A DNA stretch of 32,204 nucleotides from Comamonadaceae bacterium (GTDB lineage Bacteria > Pseudomonadota > Gammaproteobacteria > Burkholderiales > Burkholderiaceae_C), in assembly GCA_947373105.1 (NCBI GenBank), contig CANBWK010000025.1, positions 1-32,204 of the forward strand. The letters run 5' to 3'. The notes beneath the pieces were generated by a model that was given only the letters and a program-made list of their open reading frames with translations, searched no databases and was not told the DNA's origin. This document shows, one piece after another, positions 15,771-23,441 of the stretch (within the stretch, counting starts at the first letter, position 1; each line of letters begins with the position of its first letter). Position numbers and translations under genes: made by a program.

Positions 15771-16988
15771 ATGGCTATTTCAATCATCGGCGGCGGCATC
15801 GCAGGTTTGAGCTTCGCCCTGGGCTTGCATCAAAAAGGTATCGCTTGCGAGGTTTATGAAAGCGTGCCGGAAGTGAAAGAAATTGGTGTCGGCATCACCT
15901 TGCTCCCACATGCCATGAAAGAGCTGGCCGCTATTGGGGTGCAAGCGCAGCTCGAAGCCATGGGCATCGAAAATCTGGAGAGTGTGTTCTTCACCCGCCA
16001 CGGTCAATACGTGTACCGCGAAGCCCGCGGCCGTCACGCCGGTTATGCCTTGCCAGAGATCGGCATTCACCGCGGCAAACTGCACCGCATTTTGTTTGAT
16101 GCGGTGTGCAGCCGTCTTGGCTCGGAACACGTTCACACAGGACATCGCTGCAGCGGCTTCACGCAAGACGACGACGGCGTGACGCTGCGTTTCGATTTGG
16201 CAGGGGGTGGCCAACGCAGTGTGCGCAGCGAACTGGCCGTGGCATGCGATGGCGTGAATTCGGCCGTGCGCAAACAAATGCACCCTGACGATAAAGTGTG
16301 CTTTGGCGGCATCAACACTTGGCGCGGCGTGACCATTCACCCACCAATCCTCACAGGAAAAAGTTACCTGCGCATAGGCACCGTCGAACAAGGCAAGATG
16401 GTGATCTACCCGATTCAAGACAACGTGGATGGCAAGGGCAATCAGCTCATCAATTGGGTGGCTGAATTGCAACGCCCTGATGCGGCCATGAACGATTGGA
16501 ACAAGCCGGGTGACGTCCAAGTCTGTGCCGACATTTACAAGGACTGGAAGTTTCCTTTCCTTGACGTGCCTCAAATGATTTTGGATTCTGAAAGCGTACT
16601 CGAGTACCCCATGGTCGACAAAGATGCTTTACCCTTCTGGACGCAAGGACGTGTGACCTTGATGGGCGACGCAGCCCACCCCATGTACCCGCGTGGCTCC
16701 AACGGCTCGGCGCAAGCCTTGATCGATGCCCGCACGCTGGTGGACTGCTTGGTTCAAAACCATTCGCAAACTCAAGCGCTTGTCCAGTACGAGTCATTGC
16801 GACTGCAAACCACGGCCAAAGTCGTGCAAACCAACCGCACCGTGCCACCCGACTTCATCATCATGAAAGCCGACGAGTTGAGCCAGGGTCAACCCTTCGA
16901 CAACATCGATGATTTGATCAGCCAGGACGAACTGCGCCAAATTTCAGAGAACTACAAAAACATCGCAGGCTTTGCGCTCAAAACTTGA
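15771..16988 (+). CDS. FAD-dependent monooxygenase (PhzS-like group A flavin hydroxylase)
   Basis: This 405-residue flavoprotein is of the p-hydroxybenzoate-hydroxylase class, which inserts oxygen into aromatic or heteroaromatic acids using NAD(P)H and FAD. The dinucleotide motif 'GGGIAG' is at residues 7-12 with the ribose-binding acid Glu30. The DG motif is 'ACDGVNSAVR' (about 159-168), and the second FAD motif 'GDAAHPMYPRGSNG' starts at Gly299. The 'PMYPRGSNGSAQA' wording resembles the PhzS-type subgroup. The ATG at 15771 is used because the upstream frame lies inside the Bug gene. It is the last gene of the plus-strand run and is followed by a probable terminator. Confidence 0.9.
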   Translation: MAISIIGGGIAGLSFALGLHQKGIACEVYESVPEVKEIGVGITLLPHAMKELAAIGVQAQLEAMGIENLESVFFTRHGQYVYREARGRHAGYALPEIGIHRGKLHRILFDAVCSRLGSEHVHTGHRCSGFTQDDDGVTLRFDLAGGGQRSVRSELAVACDGVNSAVRKQMHPDDKVCFGGINTWRGVTIHPPILTGKSYLRIGTVEQGKMVIYPIQDNVDGKGNQLINWVAELQRPDAAMNDWNKPGDVQVCADIYKDWKFPFLDVPQMILDSESVLEYPMVDKDALPFWTQGRVTLMGDAAHPMYPRGSNGSAQALIDARTLVDCLVQNHSQTQALVQYESLRLQTTAKVVQTNRTVPPDFIIMKADELSQGQPFDNIDDLISQDELRQISENYKNIAGFALKT

Positions 16989-16996
16989 CGCCAGAT

Positions 16997-17031
16997 AACC
17001 GGTCTTACTGAGGTCCAGCCAACCGGTTTTT
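16997..17031 (+). terminator. Possible intrinsic terminator after the FAD monooxygenase gene
   Basis: AACCGGT (16997-17003) pairs perfectly with ACCGGTT (17022-17028) across an 18-nt loop, and T17027-T17031 gives a short U-tract. It lies 9 nt after the stop but overlaps the 3' end of the convergent small gene, and the loop is long, so support is moderate. Confidence 0.35.
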
Positions 17032-17373
17032 CCAAGACTTCGGGATTTCAACAGGCAAGCTCATCAGCATGAAACTGAATGACTTGCCGTGGCTGTCCAG
17101 ATTGAGTGCGCTGTTCACGCCGCCATCCAAGACATCGTCAAGGACAAAATTCATCGACTGAAGTTGCGGCAGCAAGAAGCGCTGTACACGGCTGGGCTTT
17201 CGCGAAGCAAAAAGTTGCGCCACCTTGTCTTCAGTCACTTGGGCCACCAGCAGGGGCCAGAATTCTTCGCGCCAGGCAATCACGCTGATGTTGGATCGAT
17301 TGCCTTTGTCACCCGTGCGGCCATGGGCCAACTGATCGAGGGTCACGACCAGGGTGTCAGCTCCGAGGTTCAT
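17005..17373 (-). CDS. AtuA-type C-terminal domain as a separate small protein
   Basis: This 122-residue protein begins 'VVTLDQLAHGRTGDKGNRSNISVIA'-like sequence (split here as 'LAHGRTGDKGN' then 'RSNISVIA', residues about 15-33). That matches the start of the C-terminal domain normally fused to AtuA/DUF1446 proteins, where 'xRSGDKGxxxNIGV' is the hallmark. Here it is a free protein whose ATG overlaps the stop of the DUF1446 gene by 4 nt, so the two chains are made together and probably assemble. The biochemical role is unknown. AtuA itself is named for acyclic terpene utilisation in Pseudomonas, but most homologues have no tested function. Confidence 0.75.
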   Translation of the reverse strand: MNLGADTLVVTLDQLAHGRTGDKGNRSNISVIAWREEFWPLLVAQVTEDKVAQLFASRKPSRVQRFLLPQLQSMNFVLDDVLDGGVNSALNLDSHGKSFSFMLMSLPVEIPKSWKNRLAGPQ

Positions 17374-18752
17374 ACTTTCTCTCCAAGGGCTGCGGGCTGC
17401 CAGATGTCAAACCGGCTGGGGACGCTGCTTTGCGGCAGCAAGCAAGAGACCAAACCCAGTCGCATTCGCAAGCCAGTGCGCACACCACCGCCGCCTGCAG
17501 GGCCGCAGGTGTAAAGCGCGTTCACTTCGCGCAAGAGTTGCTCAGCCACCGCTTTGTCTTGATGCGATGCCGCGATACGCAAACGCACATCGGTATGACC
17601 GGCGTCAGGCAAAGCCGCCAGCAATGCACCCGCATCATCGGCCCAAATGCTTGACACGCCAATCAAGTCCACACGCAGACTCAGAAGCGGCAAACGCTCA
17701 CGCAGAATGTCACCTGCCAAGCGGGCACGGGCCTCAGCACGCGGGCCTGCATAAGAAATTTCACCTTCGGCAAACCAGCCATTTTCATGGCACATATTGA
17801 CCTTCAAATGGGCAGGTCGCGGATGCCCTTTGACGCCCGACAACCTGACGCAATCAGACCCCAGTTCGGTCACCATGGCCAGAGTGATGTCGGCCACCAC
17901 ATCCGGAGTGATGTACGCAGCGGGGTTGTCTATTTCGTAGAGCAGTTGCTCTTTGACGGTATGGCTGTCGATGCACCCGCCCGTGCCTTGGGGCTTGGTG
18001 AGGGTGCAACTGCCATCGGCTTCGATGCGGGCGATAGGAAAGCCGACATGGGCCAGATCGGGCAGGTCTTTGAAACCCGGGTCAGCGTAATAACCGCCCG
18101 TGACTTGCGCGCCGCACTCCAGCAAATGGCCAGCCATGGTGGCGCCGGCCAAAGCATCCCAATCATCAGGCTTCCAGCCAAAGTGGGCCATCGCAGGGCC
18201 CAACGTCAAGGACGGATCGGCAACCCGCCCACACACCACGAGGTCGGCCCCTGCGTTCAAAGCCTGGGCTATAGCCTGTGCGCCCAGATAGGCGTTGGCG
18301 CTGACCAAGGGGTGGGGCAAAGACTGCGCGAGCGACAGGACTTCGGGGTGTGCCCGCACATCATCCCCAGACACCACGGCAATGCGCGGCGCCCTCAAGT
18401 TCAGGCTGCGCGCCAGCTCGGCAATGGCATCGGCTGCAGCCAAGGGGTTGGCCGCGCCGAAATTGCTCACAATGCGAATGCCGTGCATCAAACAGCTTGC
18501 CAAGACGGGCCTCAGATAGTCCAACAACAAAGGTTCATAGCCAGCAAGGGGGTTGGCCACACGGGCTAATTGCGCCAGGGCGAGGGTGCGTTCCGCAAGG
18601 GTTTCGAAAATCAAAACCGCAGACCCTCCACAGGTGTGCAAACCATCTATCAGGTCTTGCACCACGGGACTGGCCGCATCGGTCCGGTCCCCCGAAAAAC
18701 CGGCGCCGCATCCTATGCGCAAAGGCTGAGTGGGATTGTGAAATTCAGACAT
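17370..18752 (-). CDS. AtuA-family (DUF1446) protein, N-terminal domain
   Basis: This 460-residue cytoplasmic protein of the acyclic-terpene-utilisation AtuA family has the diagnostic opening 'RIGCGAGFSGDRTDAA' and internal 'GADLVVCGRVADPSLTLGP', 'GHLLECGAQVTGGYYADPG' and 'GTGGCIDSHTVKEQLLYE'. In many bacteria this domain is fused to the roughly 100-residue AtuA C-terminal domain; here that domain is the next, overlapping gene. The start overlaps the end of the RlmN-like gene by 8 nt. Many AtuA homologues lie beside acyl-CoA enzymes of branched-chain or terpenoid breakdown, but this one sits behind an RNA-methyltransferase gene. No reaction can be stated. Confidence 0.85.
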   Translation of the reverse strand: MSEFHNPTQPLRIGCGAGFSGDRTDAASPVVQDLIDGLHTCGGSAVLIFETLAERTLALAQLARVANPLAGYEPLLLDYLRPVLASCLMHGIRIVSNFGAANPLAAADAIAELARSLNLRAPRIAVVSGDDVRAHPEVLSLAQSLPHPLVSANAYLGAQAIAQALNAGADLVVCGRVADPSLTLGPAMAHFGWKPDDWDALAGATMAGHLLECGAQVTGGYYADPGFKDLPDLAHVGFPIARIEADGSCTLTKPQGTGGCIDSHTVKEQLLYEIDNPAAYITPDVVADITLAMVTELGSDCVRLSGVKGHPRPAHLKVNMCHENGWFAEGEISYAGPRAEARARLAGDILRERLPLLSLRVDLIGVSSIWADDAGALLAALPDAGHTDVRLRIAASHQDKAVAEQLLREVNALYTCGPAGGGGVRTGLRMRLGLVSCLLPQSSVPSRFDIWQPAALGEKV

Positions 18753-19794
18753 GGATCGCTTTCATCACAATCTGTGTGATCGGTTGGCCCAAGGCTCTGG
18801 CGCGCAATTGACCGCAACCACCGTCCACATCCTGTCCGGCAGATTGGCGAAGCTTGGTCAAAATGCCGCGCTGATGCAAGCTGCGGGCGATCTGGGCGGC
18901 ACGTTCCCATGATGGCCGCTGGTAGGGCAAATCATCGACCGCGTTGTAGGGGATCATGTTCATCAGGGCATATTTTCCATGCAGCAAACGCACAATGCCT
19001 TCGATCTCTTCGTCGCTGTCATTGATGCCTTCCAGCAGGGTCCATTGGTACTGTATCGGGTAGCCCGTCGCACGAGCATACGATTCACCCATGTCGACCA
19101 AGTCTTGGGGGCTGATGCGTGGCGCCTTGGGCAAGAGCTTGACGCGCAAATCAGCGCGGGTGGTGTGCAGTGACAAGGCCAAAGCAGGCTTGACGGGGCC
19201 TTCTAATAACTGCGTGAAAACGCGTTCATCGCCCACCGTTGAAAAGACTAAATTTTTGTGCCCAATATTGCCCACGGTGCCCAGCAATTCAATCGCCTGC
19301 ATCACATTGTCCAAATTATGGGCTGGCTCACCCATGCCCATGAAGACCACTTTTTTCACGGGCCGCATCTGGCGTGCCAAGGCGACTTGGGCCACCATTT
19401 CACCGCCTGTCAGTTGGCGAATCAAGCCCGACTTGCCGGTCATGCAAAACACACAACCGACTGCGCAGCCCACCTGACTGGAGACACACAAGCCATCGCG
19501 GGGCAACAGCACACTTTCAACCGTTTGACCATCAGACAAACCGACCAGCAGGCGAGATGAGCCATCGCTGGCGGGGTGAGCAGAAATCAATGTCGCCAAG
19601 CCGGCCAACTGTGCGCTCAACGCGGGCAGCGCATGGCGCAAGGTTGCGGGCATGAAACTCTCGAGCTTGCGCCGACCGCTGTCTTGCGGCAGTGCTTGAC
19701 TCCACAGCCGCAGCACACGGGCTGCGTGCTTGGGGCGAGCCCCCAGTGTCAATAGTTGCTCTCGTAATGTGTCTAAGCGCAAGGGAGACCTCAA
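18745..19794 (-). CDS. RlmN/Cfr-family radical SAM rRNA/tRNA methyltransferase-like protein
   Basis: This 349-residue radical-SAM enzyme resembles RlmN, which makes 2-methyladenosine in 23S rRNA (A2503) and some tRNAs. The 4Fe-4S motif is 'CAVGCVFC' (Cys110, 114, 117). Both catalytic cysteines of the mechanism are present: Cys103 in 'DGLCVSSQVGC' and Cys327 in 'VDGGCGQL'. The SAM-binding 'FMGMGEPAHNLDNV' is intact. It is slightly shorter than E. coli RlmN (about 384) and differs after the cluster ('CMTGKSGLIRQLTGGE'). Betaproteobacteria usually carry rlmN near ndk/ispG/hisS, so this slyX-linked copy may be a paralogue. A TTG start overlaps the slyX stop (TTGA); a TTG four codons later is an alternative. 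Confidence 0.85.
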   Translation of the reverse strand: MRSPLRLDTLREQLLTLGARPKHAARVLRLWSQALPQDSGRRKLESFMPATLRHALPALSAQLAGLATLISAHPASDGSSRLLVGLSDGQTVESVLLPRDGLCVSSQVGCAVGCVFCMTGKSGLIRQLTGGEMVAQVALARQMRPVKKVVFMGMGEPAHNLDNVMQAIELLGTVGNIGHKNLVFSTVGDERVFTQLLEGPVKPALALSLHTTRADLRVKLLPKAPRISPQDLVDMGESYARATGYPIQYQWTLLEGINDSDEEIEGIVRLLHGKYALMNMIPYNAVDDLPYQRPSWERAAQIARSLHQRGILTKLRQSAGQDVDGGCGQLRARALGQPITQIVMKAIHV

Positions 19795-20009
19795 TAATGC
19801 GGCGGCAACTCGTCGCGCAAGTTGCGTTCCGCCGAAGGGCCGCCTTCAGGCATTTGGCGGCGCAGTTGATTCATCTCGGCCATCAAGGCATCCATGCTTT
19901 GCTGCTGTTGGTACACCAACTGATTGAGTTGCTCGAGCAAGTCTTCGGCATAGCTGGATTTGATTTCCAGTGCCATCAGGCGCTCTTCTGTGTGAGGATC
20001 ATGGGACAT
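19791..20009 (-). CDS. slyX: SlyX-family coiled-coil protein
   Basis: This 72-residue protein is mostly one coiled coil: 'RLMALEIKSSYAEDLLEQLNQLVYQQQQ' (about residues 10-37) followed by a short Pro-rich tail ending 'LPPHY'. This is the standard SlyX architecture and ending. The ATG at 20009 is chosen over a start 20 codons upstream because it has an AAGG site about 11 nt before it and matches the family's short length. SlyX function is unknown. The gene leads a minus-strand operon with the RlmN-like and AtuA-like genes. Confidence 0.88.
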   Translation of the reverse strand: MSHDPHTEERLMALEIKSSYAEDLLEQLNQLVYQQQQSMDALMAEMNQLRRQMPEGGPSAERNLRDELPPHY

Positions 20010-20063
20010 TCCTGTATTGGACCTTATTTTTTGACCCTTGACAGCCTTGCCTCGGACTTTCAA

Positions 20064-20117
20064 CGCCATGAATGTGACTCACATCCTTTGACACACTCTG
20101 CGTTAAATGTGACAAAC
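20064..20117. promoter_or_regulatory. Candidate control elements between slyX and the M20 peptidase gene
   Basis: The 142-bp divergent space contains a perfect 11-bp palindrome (TGTGA-C-TCACA) ending near 20084, a consensus TTGACA at 20088-20093, and an imperfect inverted pair, TTTGACACA and TGTGACAAA, about 20087-20117. The best -10 match 17 bp after TTGACA is weak (GACAAA). These could be a promoter plus operator for the peptidase gene. No regulator can be named. Confidence 0.3.
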
Positions 20118-20151
20118 TAGCACACCTTCATTCACACGGTAACCATTTGAC

Positions 20152-21459
20152 ATGAACTTCTTGAGCGTCCACGTCCCATCCACTCGAACTTATTCATGGC
20201 TACCCCTTATTTTGGCAGGCGCTGTCTCAATGTGTACGCCGGCTTGGGCCGCACCTGATGCCGGTGTATGGATGCAGGTGCAAACCCATAAACAGCCCCT
20301 GCTGGATACGCTGCGCGACTTGGTAGCCATTGAATCAGGCAGCGGCGACCGTGAAGGTCTCGACAAAATTTCTCAATTGATTCACGACCGACTCCGCGCT
20401 TTGGGCGGTCAGGTTGAATTCATCGAAGCGCCTGCCAATGCCTACCGCATGCACGACACACCAGGCAAGATCGGCCGAATGGTCAAAGCCACGTTCACTG
20501 GAACCGGCACAAAAAAGATTTTGCTGATAGCCCATATGGACACCGTGTACCTCAAGGGCATGGGCGTCAAACAACCATTTCGCATTGATGGCAACAAAGC
20601 CTATGGCCTGGGCATCGGTGATGACAAGGCCGGCATTGCGGTGATTTTGCACACACTGGCCACACTGCAGGCCCTCCAGTTCAAGGAGTACGGGCAACTG
20701 ACAGTGCTGATCAACGGCGATGAAGAAATCAGTTCACCCGCCTCCCGCCATATGCTCACACAGCTTGGGGCCGAGCACGACTTAACCCTGTCCCACGAAG
20801 GCTCCCCGGTCAATTCAGACCAACTCTCGCTCGCCACAGCAGGTATTGCCGCCGTCAACCTGAAAGTCACAGGCAAAGCCTCTCATGCGGGCAGCGCTCC
20901 AGAACGGGGGCTGAACGCCATTTACGAGTTGTCGCATCAAATCTTGCAAACACGCAATTTTTCAGACCCCAGTAAAGGCGTCAAAATGAACTGGACCATG
21001 GTCTCCGGCGGTACCAACCGCAACGTCATCCCGGCCCAGGCCCAAGCCGCCGCCGATGTGCGCGTGGAACGCATTGAGGACTACGCGGGTCTGGAGTCCC
21101 GCATCAATCACACGATCCAGAATCAACTGATTCCCGGGACTCAGGTGGCCATGACTTTTGAGCAACGCAGGCCCCCGCTGGAGTACAACCCCGCACAAGT
21201 GGTGGTGGGAAAGCATGCACAAAAAATTTACAGCGAAATCGGGCGAACTCTAAAAGTGCTCGACAGCGTTGCGGGCGGCGGCACGGATGCGGCCTTTGCC
21301 GCCCTGAAAACCAAAAACCCGGTACTGGAACGCTTTGGTCTTCTCAGCTTTGGGGCCCACTCCAATGACGATGAATACATCTTGATCGATTCGATTGAAC
21401 CCCGGCTCTATCTGGCGTCGCGATTGATCATGGATTTTTCTCGCGGTCTCGTTCGCTGA
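20152..21459 (+). CDS. Exported M20 family metallopeptidase (glutamate carboxypeptidase/CPG2-like)
   Basis: This 435-residue zinc peptidase has a cleavable signal peptide (hydrophobic core 16-26, then 'TPAWAAP'), so it acts in the periplasm. The two-zinc site is visible: 'LIAHMDTVY' (His128, Asp130), 'GLGIGDDKAG' (Asp157), catalytic and ligand Glu in 'LINGDEEISS' (Glu191/Glu192), and the C-terminal 'GAHSNDDEYI'. The dimerisation/lid domain includes 'VTGKASHAGSAPERGLNAIYEL'-type sequence (split around 'ASHAGSAPE'). CPG2-type enzymes cleave C-terminal glutamate from folates or peptides. Specificity here is inferred only from family. The gene is 26 bp upstream of the ModA-like gene. Confidence 0.9.
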   Translation: MNFLSVHVPSTRTYSWLPLILAGAVSMCTPAWAAPDAGVWMQVQTHKQPLLDTLRDLVAIESGSGDREGLDKISQLIHDRLRALGGQVEFIEAPANAYRMHDTPGKIGRMVKATFTGTGTKKILLIAHMDTVYLKGMGVKQPFRIDGNKAYGLGIGDDKAGIAVILHTLATLQALQFKEYGQLTVLINGDEEISSPASRHMLTQLGAEHDLTLSHEGSPVNSDQLSLATAGIAAVNLKVTGKASHAGSAPERGLNAIYELSHQILQTRNFSDPSKGVKMNWTMVSGGTNRNVIPAQAQAAADVRVERIEDYAGLESRINHTIQNQLIPGTQVAMTFEQRRPPLEYNPAQVVVGKHAQKIYSEIGRTLKVLDSVAGGGTDAAFAALKTKNPVLERFGLLSFGAHSNDDEYILIDSIEPRLYLASRLIMDFSRGLVR

Positions 21460-21484
21460 AGCGTCAACAACCACTGACATCGAG

Positions 21485-22243
21485 ATGAAAAAATTCTTAT
21501 TCTTCTTGCCATGCATTTCCCTGTGCATGACCCTGCATCTGTCCGCCCAAGCCGTCGAACTCAAAGTCCTCAGCGGCAATGGTTCGCGTCCAGCGGTCAT
21601 TGAATTAACCAAACAATTTGAACAGGCGACAGGCCACAAAGTCAGCGTTGAATTCGCAGTCAACCCCGATGTCAAAAAGAAAATCGAATCTGGTCAGTAC
21701 TTTGACGTGACCGTGCTGAATCCGCCAGTTCTGGACCAGTTGATTCAACAAGGCAAAGTTCAGGCCAACTCTCGGGCCGTGATGGGCCGCATCGGATTGG
21801 GCGCTGCCATCAAGGCGGGCGCACCGAGGCCTGATATTTCAACCCCTGAGGCCTTCAAGAAAACGCTGTTGAGTTTGCGTTCAGTGGCCTATCCAGGCGA
21901 TGGGGCCAGTGGCATTTACTTTGTCAGCCTGATCGATCGTTTGGGCATTACCCATGAAATGAAATCCAAAATGCGGCCCATGCCTGGCGAGTACAACGTC
22001 GAGGTGGTTGCCACCGGCGACGTTGACATGGTGGTGGTCGTGGCATCCCGCATTTTCGGTGTGCCGGGTGTGGACATGATCGGGCTGTTACCGAAAGAGT
22101 TGCAAACCTGGATTGGCTTTGCCACAGGGATCAGCAGCAACACACAACACCTGCAAGCTGCGCGTGACCTGACCCGCTTTTTGACCGCTCCCGAGGCCGC
22201 CAAGGTCTACACCCGCATGGGCATAGAACCCGGCGTTGAATGA
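21485..22243 (+). CDS. ModA-like periplasmic substrate-binding protein (orphan)
   Basis: This 252-residue binding protein with a signal peptide ('LHLSAQAVE', cleavage about residue 23) resembles molybdate-binding ModA proteins of ABC importers. Family-like segments are 'LKVLSGNGSRPAVIELTKQF', 'GQYFDVTVLNPPVLDQLIQQGKV' and 'YPGDGASGIYFVSLIDRLGI'. No permease or ATPase gene is adjacent, which is unusual for a dedicated importer. The ligand-loop wording ('GNGSR') is not the usual ModA 'AASSL', so molybdate/tungstate binding is uncertain. It follows the exported M20 peptidase by 25 nt and may be cotranscribed. It ends convergent with the acyl-CoA dehydrogenase gene. Confidence 0.75.
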   Translation: MKKFLFFLPCISLCMTLHLSAQAVELKVLSGNGSRPAVIELTKQFEQATGHKVSVEFAVNPDVKKKIESGQYFDVTVLNPPVLDQLIQQGKVQANSRAVMGRIGLGAAIKAGAPRPDISTPEAFKKTLLSLRSVAYPGDGASGIYFVSLIDRLGITHEMKSKMRPMPGEYNVEVVATGDVDMVVVVASRIFGVPGVDMIGLLPKELQTWIGFATGISSNTQHLQAARDLTRFLTAPEAAKVYTRMGIEPGVE

Positions 22244-22251
22244 TCCGGATA

Positions 22252-22270
22252 CTCGGTCAATATGACCGAG
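22252..22270. other. Perfect 8-bp hairpin between convergent genes
   Basis: CTCGGTCA and TGACCGAG are separated by the 3-nt loop ATA, spanning the stop of the acyl-CoA dehydrogenase gene and lying just after the ModA-like stop. Neither strand has a T-tract after it, so it is not a canonical terminator. It may still slow or protect the 3' ends of both messages. Confidence 0.5.
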
Positions 22271-23441
22271 GCAATCCAATCACGTGTTCCGCCAAATAGG
22301 CCAAAATCAAATTGGTCGAGACGGGTGCCGTCCTTTGCACGCGCGCTTCGCGCCATTTGCGTTCGACATCGTACTCGCGCGCATAGGCAAAACCGCCGTG
22401 GGTCTGGACACAGGCTTCGCCTGCCTCCCATGCAGCTTCCGCACTCAAGAGTTTGGATAAGTTGGCTTCTTCGCCACAAGCTTGTCCTGCCTCAAACATC
22501 GCTGCAGCTTTTCGCAACATGAGTTCAGCGGCTTGCGATGCAGCGTAGGCTTTGGCAATCGGGAACTGAATGCCTTGGTTCATGCCAATCGGGCGGTCAA
22601 ACACAATTCTTTCGTTGGCGTATTTGGCGGCGGTACGGATGAACCATTTGGCATCGCCAATCGATTCATGTGAAACCAAAATGCGCTCGGCATTCATGCC
22701 ATCCAGGATGTAGCGAAAGCCCTTGCCCTCTTCACCAATCAGGTTTTCAGCTGGCACGCGGAGACCGTCGTAAAACACTTCGGTGGTGTTGTGATTGATC
22801 ATCGCTTTGATCGGTCGGATGGTCATTCCCTTGCCTATGGCTTCGCGCATATCGACCAAAAATACAGACAAGCCTTCCGTTTTACGCGTGACCTGTTCTA
22901 TCGGTGTGGTGCGGACCAATAACAGCATCAAATCAGAAAACAAGGCGCGTGAGGTCCATATCTTCTGGCCATGAATGACATAGTGATCGCCATCTCGTAC
23001 AGCGCGGGTTTTGAGTTTGGTGGTGTCTGTGCCCGTCGTCGGTTCGGTCACGCCGAAAGCTTGGAGCCGGAGTTGTCCGCTGGCAATGCCGGGCAGGTAT
23101 TTGTTTTTTTGCGCCGTACTGCCATGCCTTAAGAGGGTGCCCATGGTGTACATCTGCGCATGCACCGCTGCCGCATTGGCACCGCTGGCATGGATTTCTT
23201 CCAGCACCACGCCGGCCGCGCGCAAGGGCAATTGCGCACCGCCATATTCTTCAGGGATCAGCGCAGCCAAATAACCGGCCTCGGTCAGGGCTTGTACAAA
23301 CGCATGCGGATAGGCTTCTTGTTCGTCCACCTCTCGCCAATAGGCACCAGGAAATGCGGCGCAAATTTTACGAACGCTGTCGCGAATTTCAGGAAAGTCT
23401 TCGCCCAGGCTGATGCTGATTTCTTGAGACGGGTTACTCAT
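22257..23441 (-). CDS. Acyl-CoA dehydrogenase family protein
   Basis: This 394-residue FAD flavoprotein oxidises acyl-CoA thioesters at the alpha-beta bond. The family signatures are 'AFGVTEPTTGTDTTKLKTRA', 'HGQKIWTSRA', 'YANERIVFDRPIG' and 'GEACVQTHGGFAYA'. The C-terminal segment that in classical enzymes holds the catalytic Glu (YEGT) reads 'REARVQRTAPVSTNLI' instead, so the base must be elsewhere or the reaction differs. The ATG overlaps the CoA-transferase stop by 4 nt (ATGA), so it is the last gene of the Bug/CoA-transferase/dehydrogenase operon. Its substrate is probably the CoA ester made by the neighbouring transferase. Confidence 0.9.
   Translation of the reverse strand: MSNPSQEISISLGEDFPEIRDSVRKICAAFPGAYWREVDEQEAYPHAFVQALTEAGYLAALIPEEYGGAQLPLRAAGVVLEEIHASGANAAAVHAQMYTMGTLLRHGSTAQKNKYLPGIASGQLRLQAFGVTEPTTGTDTTKLKTRAVRDGDHYVIHGQKIWTSRALFSDLMLLLVRTTPIEQVTRKTEGLSVFLVDMREAIGKGMTIRPIKAMINHNTTEVFYDGLRVPAENLIGEEGKGFRYILDGMNAERILVSHESIGDAKWFIRTAAKYANERIVFDRPIGMNQGIQFPIAKAYAASQAAELMLRKAAAMFEAGQACGEEANLSKLLSAEAAWEAGEACVQTHGGFAYAREYDVERKWREARVQRTAPVSTNLILAYLAEHVIGLPRSY

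Noticed and set aside
15780-16574. 264-codon minus-strand open frame inside the FAD monooxygenase gene
   Set aside because: It is antisense to a gene with clear FAD motifs and has no recognisable domain.
17370-17373. Frameshift joining the AtuA-like gene to its C-terminal domain gene
   Set aside because: The overlap is a clean ATGA, the small protein starts with its own Met and complete domain, and the large one ends after a normal-length domain, so two genes fit better than a broken one.
17787-18569. 260-codon plus-strand open frame across the AtuA-like gene
   Set aside because: It is antisense to a conserved family protein, and its composition is typical of a mirror frame.
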